Source: Hyphomicrobiales bacterium (GTDB taxonomy: Bacteria > Pseudomonadota > Alphaproteobacteria > Rhizobiales > Xanthobacteraceae). From it: a stretch of DNA of 64,000 nucleotides. The stretch covers positions 1 through 64,000 of the forward strand of contig JACPOA010000059.1 of NCBI GenBank assembly GCA_016185205.1, written 5' to 3'. This document shows positions 9,272 to 16,190 of the stretch, piece after piece (the first letter of the stretch is position 1; the number at the start of each line of letters is the position of its first letter). The translations under genes were made by a program, and so were the position numbers. The notes under the pieces are model-generated. The model did not search any database. It was not told where the DNA came from and saw only the letters and a program-made list of their open reading frames with translations.

Positions 9272-9751
9272 ATGGGTATTGATCTCAAACGCCTGCGGTT
9301 TGATGTGAAGCGGCATAAGGCTGCCCGCAGTGCCTCACCAATCGGACGGATTAAAACCGGCGCCACTGACATCATTCGTAAAAACCTTCGTGAGCTGGAG
9401 CGCATGAACCGCGAGGACGGCGCGCTGTGGACTGAAATCGCGGCAGGGCTTGCAGCCCAGGGAGTCACACAGGGGAATGGGCGCCCGATCACGGGCCGGC
9501 GCCTGAACAAATTAATAAGCAACATTAAGGTTCAGGCGGCAAAAAAGAAGAATAAGGAATTGACGCGCAGCCTGCCCGAGCCCGCGCCTGATCCAGTCCG
9601 GAAGCAGAGCCGCCCTGCAAAGAAGACGGTTACGCTTGCACCGGAGATGATGCGCCAGCAGCGCAAAGTAATAGATGACCGTGTCATCAGCGAAGAGGAA
9701 ATCCGCCTCGCTGAGCTTCAAAAATACACCCACCTCCTCAAGAAACGGTGA
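9272..9751 (+). CDS. Unknown 159-aa basic protein with recombinase-type helix motif
   Basis: Not assigned to a named family. The first 90 residues contain LWTEIAAGLAAQGVTQGNGRPITGRRLNKLISNIK, which has the spacing of a winged or helix-turn-helix motif often seen after the catalytic part of large recombinases (W-x-x-IA-x-x-L-x-x-x-G-x-T-x-x-G). The remainder is Lys/Arg-rich and probably flexible, ending in a charged helix. It is the first gene of the mobilizable element, upstream of the ParA-like ATPase, so a DNA-binding accessory role in transfer or partition is plausible but is inference. Confidence 0.6.
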   Translation: MGIDLKRLRFDVKRHKAARSASPIGRIKTGATDIIRKNLRELERMNREDGALWTEIAAGLAAQGVTQGNGRPITGRRLNKLISNIKVQAAKKKNKELTRSLPEPAPDPVRKQSRPAKKTVTLAPEMMRQQRKVIDDRVISEEEIRLAELQKYTHLLKKR

Positions 9752-9894
9752 CCGCTATCTAGCGCAAATATTTGCAATGCATTCCCTGCAGCTTTTCTTC
9801 CCCTAAAACGTGCATCACTCACCGCGGTGTAGGCGAGATTTACCTCGCGCTTGCCCGTTGTGTTTGGCCAATTGTCCAACTCTGGAGAAGTCAA

Positions 9895-10660
9895 ATGCCT
9901 CGGATTTTGCTCGTTGCCCAAGAAACTTTTGCTCGTTGCCCAAGAAACCGGCGGTGTTGGTAAATCCACACTTGCAAGGGGTATTGCGGAAGCTGTACCC
10001 GACGCGCCGATCATCGAAATTGAATCGACGCAGAGAATTCTCGAATATGACCACGATAAAACCAAGGGACCGAAGCGGGTCTCTCATTTTCCGGTGCGCG
10101 CCGACCGAGCTTCGATCGACCGCACCGGCGGTCAAGCCGCCCGCGCCGAGTTTGACGGTGTCATCAATGCGATGGTCAGCATCACGCTGCCCACTATTGT
10201 TGACGTCGGCGCCAATACCGCCGCGTCGCTGTTGGGATCGTTTGACGACGAGTTTGTCGCTGGTCTCGCCAACACCGAGATTGACCTTGGCCTTTTGGTG
10301 GTGGTCACCTCCGATGCCGGAGCCTTAACCGATGGCGCGAAGCTCTTGGCCCGGTCGAAGCACTGGGCCAAGGCCCGCTTCGTTGTCGAGAACAAATTCC
10401 GTGGCAATATCGATCCTACGATGCTGAAGCGGGTGGCGGACGGCGCTCAGGTCACGACCTTGCCGAAGTGGGTGTTCGAACCGCGCTCGCTCAGCATTCT
10501 TCAGGCTACGGGGCTTTACGCCATCCCCAATCTCAAAACTGCTGACTTTCAGAAGGAGCACGGCTTCAACGAAGCGCGGCGGATGATCGGCGACCTTAAG
10601 GGCTTCCGCCTCGCGGTCATGGAAGCGGTGCGGCCTGCCGCCACATGGCTTGCGTCATGA
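9895..10660 (+). pseudogene. ParA/TraL-like ATPase, frame broken by a tandem duplication
   Basis: The protein has a P-loop at its very start, ETGGVGKSTLARGIAE, and the flow of a ParA/MinD-like ATPase of conjugation clusters (TraL type), with IVDVGANTAASLLGSF as likely Walker B region and about 250 aa in all. The natural start is ATG 9895 behind GGAGAAG (9884-9890), reading MPRILLVAQET. A perfect 22-bp tandem duplication (9905-9926 and 9927-9948) then shifts the frame, so translation from that ATG stops at 9963. Without one copy the reading continues directly MPRILLVAQETGGVGKST. Only weak TTG starts exist in the downstream frame. The gene overlaps the next by ATGA. It is probably inactive unless slippage or an alternative start rescues it. 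Confidence 0.72.
9905..9948 (+). repeat. Perfect 22-bp tandem duplication inside the ParA-like gene
   Basis: The 22-base unit beginning TTTTGCTCGTTGCC and ending CAAGAAAC occurs twice without spacer (9905-9926, 9927-9948). 22 is not a multiple of three, so it changes the reading frame of the gene just before the P-loop. Confidence 0.95.
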
Positions 10661-11235
10661 GAGACCGGATAGCAACATTACGGAAGCGGTTGTTTGACGC
10701 GCGAGCCGATGTCGACGCATCGAACCGCGAGCTGCGCCAGGCCAGTGCACGCAAGCTCGCTGAGCTTCTGGCTTCGACCGACAAGACGGCACTGCTGCAT
10801 GGTTTGAAGGATCCTGCACTGACGCAATATGACCGTGACCGTTTGGAGCAAAAGATCGAGGAGCTACTCCCAAGCAGGCGTGTTCGCATTCCCCGCACCA
10901 TCACCGACACGTTGCGCTTCGGTCTTCGCCACGCTCGTTACCATTGGCGGGGCTTGGCGCTGCTCATCATCATGTCGATACCCGTTATCACGGTGGGAGG
11001 CATGGCCGAGCGCAACACCGGTCAGATGAAAATCCGGTTTAATACCAAAATACCTTTCGTCTGGCTGTTTCCAGACGGTCATTCTGAAGCAATTCCGATT
11101 TCCATCGGAACGGTTTTCGTCCTCATGGGACGTGAAGCAAATGGAGATGCTCGTCTGCGAATCTGGTCATCGGACTATGGTTATGGCGCAGCGACCATGA
11201 CTGCGGAAGCGTTCGATCAGTACGCGCAGTTCTAA
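10657..11235 (+). CDS. Unknown protein with one membrane segment (transfer cluster)
   Basis: A 192-aa protein taking ATG 10657, which overlaps the stop of the ParA-like gene as ATGA. Residues 1-85 are charged and helical (RKRLFDARADVDASNRELRQ ... RDRLEQKIEELLPSRR); a single hydrophobic segment near 98-118 (GLALLIIMSIPVITVGGMA) follows, and the rest is predicted periplasmic with beta character. The order ParA-like ATPase, single-TM protein, coupling protein is a recurring set in conjugation clusters, where the middle protein is usually uncharacterised. No family name can be given. Confidence 0.7.
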   Translation: MRDRIATLRKRLFDARADVDASNRELRQASARKLAELLASTDKTALLHGLKDPALTQYDRDRLEQKIEELLPSRRVRIPRTITDTLRFGLRHARYHWRGLALLIIMSIPVITVGGMAERNTGQMKIRFNTKIPFVWLFPDGHSEAIPISIGTVFVLMGREANGDARLRIWSSDYGYGAATMTAEAFDQYAQF

Positions 11236-11250
11236 TTCTGGAGTGATCAA

Positions 11251-12876
11251 ATGTTCTGGAAGGTTTTTGTCCCCGTCGCCCTTGCAGCCTTCGTGTTCGG
11301 GTTTCCGATTGCCGAATATGCCGTGCACGGCTTTGATCTGTCGCTATGGCCGGCCAACGTGCAGCACCCGGCCGCGTGGTTTTCCGTGATGATTGACAGC
11401 TATGGACTTGGTCCGTTGTCGGTCTACCGCGACATGGCATTTGGCCACACAAACTCATTGGGGCCCGTTGGCCGATTAGCGTTCGCATGGATATTCGCCG
11501 GGCCCCTACTCGCTCTGGCCTGTTGTTTTGTACCCAACGACGGTCCTCGGCGCGACCCGAACGGGACCTACGGCAATGCCCAGTGGATGGAACGGCGAGA
11601 GCGCCGGAAAATGCGGATCGGCCTCGAATTGGGCCTTGAGTCCGATACCCGGCGCCCGATTCGGGTTTCGACCGAAAGCCACCTCATTACAATTGCGCCG
11701 CCCCGAATGGGAAAGACATCGGGTTTATTAATTCCAAATCTGTGCGTACCGGACAATACCGCGTGGTTTGGACCCAGTGTTGTCATCGATCCCAAAGGGG
11801 CGGCCTACCGTTCCGTTGCAGAACGTCGGCGGCAGCTCGGTCGCGCCGTGCGCTGCCTCGATCCGATTGGCATTGCGGGCGGTACCGACACATGGAACCC
11901 GGTGAGGACGCTAAATCCGAACGACATCCTCTATTTGCAGCGTATCGCACGCGTCCTTCTTCCAGCGGAAGTTCGCGGTGAAACCGTGTACTTCCAGAAT
12001 TGCGCCATTGCGGTGATCGTCGGCGCGTTCCTAGTCGCAATTTCCAAGAAACGCGCAACGCCAACGGCTGTCTCGTTGCTGCTTTCAAACATTGGCGTAT
12101 TCGAAAAGCATCTTGCCCCGTTGAAAGGATTAGCGGCAAGTTCCGCAAGAGCGGTCCTCAAAATGGACTCCCGCGGCCGCGACTCCATTTTGTCCACGGC
12201 CGCACAGGCTTTTAGCTGGTGTGCCGACGAACGGCTGCAGCGCATGACGAATGCCAGCAGCTTCAATCTCTCTGATCTAACAACGGGCAACACCGACCTG
12301 TTTATTACATTGCCGCCCGAGGATTTGAAGACACTGACGCCGCTGCTGCGCTGGTTGCTCTGCGATCTGTTCACGACTGTCCGACGACAGCACCCGCTTG
12401 AACCGATTGTTTGCTTCATCGATGAGGCTGCAACAATGCTCGGCGGCTACGACAATCTTTTGCTCGACGTCAGTGAACTCCCGGGACACAATTTACGGCT
12501 TTGGACGTTCTGGCAGTCTCGCAGCCAGATCATTGCAAGCTTGGGCGAAGTGGGGTCACAAACTTTGCTCAACACCGCGGAGTTTACGACCTATTCCGAT
12601 CTCCCATTGATCGATCCCGATGAGCGCGAGTTCCTGTCACGCGCGATTGGTGATTACACCATCATGGACACCGTTAAGACCTACGACGAGACAAGCAAGA
12701 AACATTCGAAAACGTTCACGGCAAAGGCCGTACGCCTTATGACCGCTGATGCAGTCGGGCAAATCCCCACTACTGACCTGTTGGTAATCCCTAACAGCAA
12801 GCGTTATCCCAAGCGCCCGCTGGTTTTGCGTAAGACGCCGTACAACGACTCCAGGTTGGAAAAATATATCGTCTGA
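11251..12876 (+). CDS. Type IV coupling protein (TraG/VirD4 family)
   Basis: A 541-aa DNA-pumping ATPase that brings the relaxase-DNA complex to a type IV secretion channel. There are two N-terminal membrane segments (about 5-24 and 70-88), a Walker A APPRMGKTSG near 148-157 followed by VVIDPKGAAYRS, and a Walker B VCFIDEAATMLGG near 386-398, with the family signature LRLWTFWQSRSQI after it. The start at 11251 is 15 bp after the previous gene and preceded by CTGGAGTG. The length is at the short end for the family. Partner: the MobF relaxase at 22832-25432. No VirB-type channel genes are visible in the window. Confidence 0.92.
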   Translation: MFWKVFVPVALAAFVFGFPIAEYAVHGFDLSLWPANVQHPAAWFSVMIDSYGLGPLSVYRDMAFGHTNSLGPVGRLAFAWIFAGPLLALACCFVPNDGPRRDPNGTYGNAQWMERRERRKMRIGLELGLESDTRRPIRVSTESHLITIAPPRMGKTSGLLIPNLCVPDNTAWFGPSVVIDPKGAAYRSVAERRRQLGRAVRCLDPIGIAGGTDTWNPVRTLNPNDILYLQRIARVLLPAEVRGETVYFQNCAIAVIVGAFLVAISKKRATPTAVSLLLSNIGVFEKHLAPLKGLAASSARAVLKMDSRGRDSILSTAAQAFSWCADERLQRMTNASSFNLSDLTTGNTDLFITLPPEDLKTLTPLLRWLLCDLFTTVRRQHPLEPIVCFIDEAATMLGGYDNLLLDVSELPGHNLRLWTFWQSRSQIIASLGEVGSQTLLNTAEFTTYSDLPLIDPDEREFLSRAIGDYTIMDTVKTYDETSKKHSKTFTAKAVRLMTADAVGQIPTTDLLVIPNSKRYPKRPLVLRKTPYNDSRLEKYIV

Positions 12877-13186
12877 TCCGAACATGGACGAGGGATTCTG
12901 GTATTCCGCCCTCACGCCAGAAATACGGCAGCGCTGAGCTGCCCACAATATCCCCGTGCATGATCAAACGATATCGGCATTTAAACAATTTTGACGCGCC
13001 CAATTTAATCAACCTCAACGAATGTACGCGTATCTAATTCCAGGCGATATCTAGCGAGAACGCTAGGCGGGATAAGTCGCTGTGCGTCAGTGATCCCCAC
13101 GCGGAATGGACCAAAATCCTTTTCCTTTATGCCGAATGCCTGTTAATCGGCGCGAGGTCTCGACTCGACGCCGATTAACAGCGTGG
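12877..13186. other. Convergent intergenic region with a long hairpin
   Basis: No gene is seen between the coupling protein and the opposite-strand secreted protein. A perfect 13-bp inverted repeat (CTGTTAATCGGCG at 13140-13152 and its complement at 13169-13181, 16-nt loop) lies right at the 3' end of the leftward gene. It has no T-run, so it is either a weak bidirectional terminator or a protein-binding or recombination structure. Confidence 0.55.
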
Positions 13187-13741
13187 TTACGAGGGAGAAG
13201 ACGCGCCGATTGTGCGAGGCTGGTCCGCACCGCAACGAAATACTGCTGCTGTTGAATCGGCCATCTCGCGGGCGACCGCATTGGCGTCGCGCCATTTGCC
13301 ATCGACCACGCCCATTCGACATGCGCCTTGCGGCGAGACCTTGATGACAAGCAGTTCCTCGACGGTCCGAGTTTCGCCTGCCTTTTCATCGAAATCTTGG
13401 CGCTGGATACGGAGGATCGCGCCGTAAGGCCTGCCTGCCGTCATGCGCCATTCGATCTTGTCGCCGAAGCTCTTGTCGGCCCCTTGCCACATCAAGTCGT
13501 CTTCGACGATGGCCTTTTCTTTACCGATTAGTCCGAATTCGACCGCAACCATATTGCCGAAGTCGAAGAAGCGCGCGCTATAGCCGGCTGGGCCCGGGCA
13601 TCGCCAGGAATTGAATTCGCGCTTTGACTTGATGTTGGCGCACGCCGGTCCGTTCGTGGCGGAATAGGTGAACTCGGCCGCCTCCGCCGAGGCGGCCATG
13701 AAAGTCGCGGCTGCAATTATTGTGATAACGCGCGCGATCAT
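13187..13741 (-). CDS. Unknown secreted protein
   Basis: A 184-aa protein with a signal peptide (MIARVITIIAAATFMAASAEA|AEF). The mature part contains a conserved-looking block ACANIKSKREFNSWRCPGPAGYSARFFDFGNMVAVEFG and two cysteine pairs, and is predicted to be a periplasmic beta-rich domain. The ATG overlaps the stop of the upstream gene (ATGA), so both are co-translated. It is not recognised beyond hypothetical proteins of rhizobial mobile elements. The position inside the transfer element suggests a cargo or cell-envelope role; that is inference. Confidence 0.65.
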   Translation of the reverse strand: MIARVITIIAAATFMAASAEAAEFTYSATNGPACANIKSKREFNSWRCPGPAGYSARFFDFGNMVAVEFGLIGKEKAIVEDDLMWQGADKSFGDKIEWRMTAGRPYGAILRIQRQDFDEKAGETRTVEELLVIKVSPQGACRMGVVDGKWRDANAVAREMADSTAAVFRCGADQPRTIGASSPS

Positions 13742-14217
13742 ATCCGCACCGCCTGTTGTTGACGAAGACGCTGGGCTTCCATGCGATCGTTGCCGTAGAA
13801 CATCTGCTGGCGGGTGCCCGTCGTGACGATGAGTTGGACCGCCTGGAAGAGACCAAGGATGAGAAATGGGATGCCCAAACCCAGGATCGGTGCAGCAAGG
13901 ATTCCGACGAGCAGGTTCAAGATCATCTGCGGCTTGCGCATATTGTGATCGAATGCCACCAGTCCGTCGGGCGTCTTCACGCCCCACATCTGGGAAATAA
14001 GCGGTTTGCCGGGGACAAAGAGCTTGTCGAAGAAGAATTCGCCTTTGCAGCCGAGATTGATGGCCGGCAGCACCTGATTACCGACCGCCACGTTCTGCAC
14101 CAGGACGCGCCGGCCGCTCGGCTCGATGATCTCGACGAATGCGTACAGCGTGCCGCGATTGTTGAACTCGCTTTGGCCGATCGATGCGATCGTGCCGGTG
14201 ATGTTAAAGACGCCCAT
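13738..14217 (-). CDS. Unknown membrane protein with N-terminal beta domain
   Basis: A 159-aa protein starting at 14217 (MGVFNITGTIASIG), chosen over an upstream ATG at 14283 because GGCAGGGGCAG precedes it. Residues 1-95 are beta-rich (TLYAFVEIIEPSGRRVLVQNVAVG), then two close hydrophobic segments (about 98-135, LNLLVGILAAPILGLGIPFLILGLFQAVQLIV). It is coupled to the secreted protein downstream. The likely topology is a cytoplasmic N-domain anchored by a helical hairpin. Function is not known. The operon faces away from the XRE regulator gene, which may control it. Confidence 0.65.
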   Translation of the reverse strand: MGVFNITGTIASIGQSEFNNRGTLYAFVEIIEPSGRRVLVQNVAVGNQVLPAINLGCKGEFFFDKLFVPGKPLISQMWGVKTPDGLVAFDHNMRKPQMILNLLVGILAAPILGLGIPFLILGLFQAVQLIVTTGTRQQMFYGNDRMEAQRLRQQQAVRI

Positions 14218-14306
14218 TAGCTGCCCCTGCCTTTGCCTCGATGAGTACAGGCCATTCCCGCCCGAATGTGAGCGGCCAATCACAGCCTACGCGAGAATTC
14301 GTAAAT

Positions 14307-14324
14307 TATACGATAAACCGTATA
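14307..14324. promoter_or_regulatory. Operator-like inverted repeat between divergent genes
   Basis: TATACG-ATAAAC-CGTATA is a perfect 6-bp inverted repeat with a 6-nt spacer. It sits in the AT-rich gap between the membrane-protein operon and the XRE regulator, 18 bp before the regulator's ATG, where an autorepressor would bind and block a -10 region. Confidence 0.6.
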
Positions 14325-14341
14325 GATAAATTTGTTCGATA

Positions 14342-14596
14342 ATGGTCCTCCCATGCTTGATGGAGAGGTCGGACCCCAAAGCAACGCGGCGCGTCTTGGC
14401 ACGCAGAGTGCAGCACCTACGGAGGGCGCTTGGGCTGTCGCAAGAGGAGCTTGGACAAGAGGCCGGATTACGACAGGCCCAGATTAGCGAAATCGAAAGC
14501 GGCGCCAGCAACATCACCATCGACAATCTTCACCGCTTGGCCGTCGCGCTTGGAGTGCGCACCTGCGAACTGATCGACGATCGTATAAAGGACTGA
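14342..14596 (+). CDS. XRE-family transcriptional regulator
   Basis: An 84-aa (or 78-aa from ATG 14360) single-domain Cro/C1-type repressor: VLARRVQHLRRALGLSQEELGQEAGLRQAQISEIESGASNITIDNLHRLAVALGV is a complete five-helix XRE domain, with the recognition helix at QAQISEIESG. Proteins of this size act as dimeric repressors of mobile-element genes, often of their own promoter. The inverted repeat at 14307-14324 is the likely target. It faces away from the two-gene envelope operon at 13187-14217. Confidence 0.85.
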   Translation: MVLPCLMERSDPKATRRVLARRVQHLRRALGLSQEELGQEAGLRQAQISEIESGASNITIDNLHRLAVALGVRTCELIDDRIKD

Positions 14597-14661
14597 TCGA
14601 TCGCTTATCCGCGCACACGAAAACGCCCGCAGAATCGGCGGAGCGTTGTCTTGGATGATGG

Positions 14662-14856
14662 TCATTCGCCGGTGCGACCGGACCAGATCAGCGACAGGCT
14701 TTCTGCGCCCTCGATTTCGACCAGCGAGGCGTAGATCGGCGCCGGGAAAGACGGGTCGTCGAGCCTGTCCGAATCTGACCACCCAATTCCTACTCTGTTC
14801 CACAGCGGTATCTTGTTATTTTGGTTTGCGTTCCCGTTTTGTCGTTTATCGGCCAT
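14662..14856 (-). pseudogene. Truncated DUF736 copy fused to unrelated start
   Basis: The last 34 codons ([23 protein letters not shown]...) match the end of the intact DUF736 gene at 15147-15455 almost perfectly: 14674-14764 and 15160-15250 differ at about two bases. Before that point the sequence is unrelated ([15 protein letters not shown]), so the copy has lost about two thirds of the domain. The duplicated block also includes the neighbouring terminator-like hairpin (about 14612-14650, matching 15094-15132). It is either a dead fragment left by recombination or a short chimeric gene. Confidence 0.7.
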
Positions 14857-14880
14857 AAGCTAGATTAAGTTAGCGGAAAG

Positions 14881-15101
14881 TTTCGGGAACGCGGCGCGCT
14901 AAATTCCCGATGGCGACATAGAGGCCTCGGGGTGATTGGACATCGACCGGGGCGTTATTTCGCGCAACAAGGACCAGCACCCACGGCGTTTCTTGTCCCG
15001 CACATTTTTAGCCGCACCCTACGTTGGTATGTAGCCAATGGTTATGAACTGACGCCTGAGCAAGCTGGCGGGCCTTTTCCCCTTCGTTTGCGGCGTGCAC
15101 A
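14881..15101. other. Intergenic, nothing recognised
   Basis: Short stretch between the truncated and the intact DUF736 copies, probably the upstream part of the ancestral duplicated unit. No gene is assigned. Confidence 0.4.
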
Positions 15102-15102
15102 C

Positions 15103-15129
15103 GAAAACGCCCCGCCGGTTCGGCGGGGC
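15103..15129 (-). terminator. Rho-independent terminator of the DUF736 gene
   Basis: On the minus strand the perfect 9-bp GC stem GCCCCGCCG / CGGCGGGGC (15109-15129) with a 3-nt loop is followed by a T-run (AAAA at 15104-15107 on the plus strand), 18 bp after the DUF736 stop codon. Confidence 0.8.
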
Positions 15130-15146
15130 ATCGTCGAGCGCTACGG

Positions 15147-15455
15147 TCAGTCGGCGTTGCGACGGGACCAGATCAGCGACAGGCTTTCTGCGCCCTCGAT
15201 TTCAACCAGCGAGGCGTAGATCGGCGCCGGGAAAGACGGGTCGTCGAGCTTGAGCGAGAGGTACTCGCGGCCCTCGTTCGACTTCTTCTTCCAGGCGGCG
15301 CCGAATTCGGTCTGGCCGGCGAAGATTCGGTAATCGGGCGCCTTGTCGTTGGCCTTCTCGGCCGGGCTGATCCGCGCCTTGACATTGAGGGTGAGCGTCT
15401 TGACCGCGCCGGTGAAGCCGTTCTCGGTCTTGGTGAAGTTGCCGATGGTAGCCAT
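15147..15455 (-). CDS. DUF736 family protein
   Basis: A 102-aa protein covering the whole DUF736 domain: [27 protein letters not shown], a [17 protein letters not shown] centre and the [16 protein letters not shown] end. DUF736 genes are very common on alphaproteobacterial conjugative and mobilizable elements, usually close to parB and transfer genes, and have no proven function. The start ATG 15455 is preceded by a fair ribosome binding site (AACGAGGAT). A truncated duplicate lies at 14662-14856. Confidence 0.88.
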   Translation of the reverse strand: MATIGNFTKTENGFTGAVKTLTLNVKARISPAEKANDKAPDYRIFAGQTEFGAAWKKKSNEGREYLSLKLDDPSFPAPIYASLVEIEGAESLSLIWSRRNAD

Positions 15456-16190
15456 GATAATCCTCGTTCTGTTGTTCGGGCCGCGACCATCGCGGCCTCG
15501 ATGGCGATCACCGGCCGGGGGCGCATCGCGCCGCACCGCTTGCGGCCGCAGCGCAGCGGAGGACGGCAGGCCGGCAACTTGTTTGTCTTGCGCGAGGAAT
15601 GTCGCTGCAAGCGGCAGGGGAAAGAAGTTGCCGACCGCCGTTGCGGACAAGCGATCGAGGCAAAAGCCGGACCTCGGCCAGATCAGCCCATCCGAGGCGG
15701 CATGGCGCGTAAGCCCGAGGGACGAGGAGTATGGCAAACCCATCGTGCGCGGAAACGCGAGAGCGGATCAATGGAGCGTCAAACAAGGCGCCAGCGTCAA
15801 TGGCGGCGAAGAACCGGCCAAGGTGCAACAGGCCCGTTATCGCATTGTCGCACAGACTGAGGGGCGGCCTGCGGAGTCGAGCGGCCTGTGGCCGCAGAGA
15901 TCGGTAACCAAGCCGACGACCCGATTACCGGCAGCACGACAACAGCGGAAAGAGTTGGCGCGCAGCAGATGTCGCTGGACCGTCGCTAGGCGCTTTGACC
16001 CCGATGCTCGCCCGCCTATCGCGGGGCGTTCACGAGTTGGCACGCCGCCTTCTGTGCTTTTTTTGAGGAATTTTTTTTGGTCGGATCAGTCGCTGTCATT
16101 GATCGGCCGCGCGCCGTCGGGCGCGCGGCCAGTTTTTTGGCCGGTCAGGGAAATAGGCCGGGACCGCCATCGCGGCCCCGGCCAAACCGC
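15456..16190. other. Intergenic region between DUF736 and parB, no gene supported
   Basis: About 735 bases. Open frames cross it on both strands, but none has a convincing start, ribosome binding site or recognisable product. A T-rich patch (16058-16080) followed by a GC-rich inverted repeat (CGCGCGCCGTCGGGCGCGCGGC, 16105-16128) lies just after the parB stop and may terminate transcription of parB. Confidence 0.45.
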
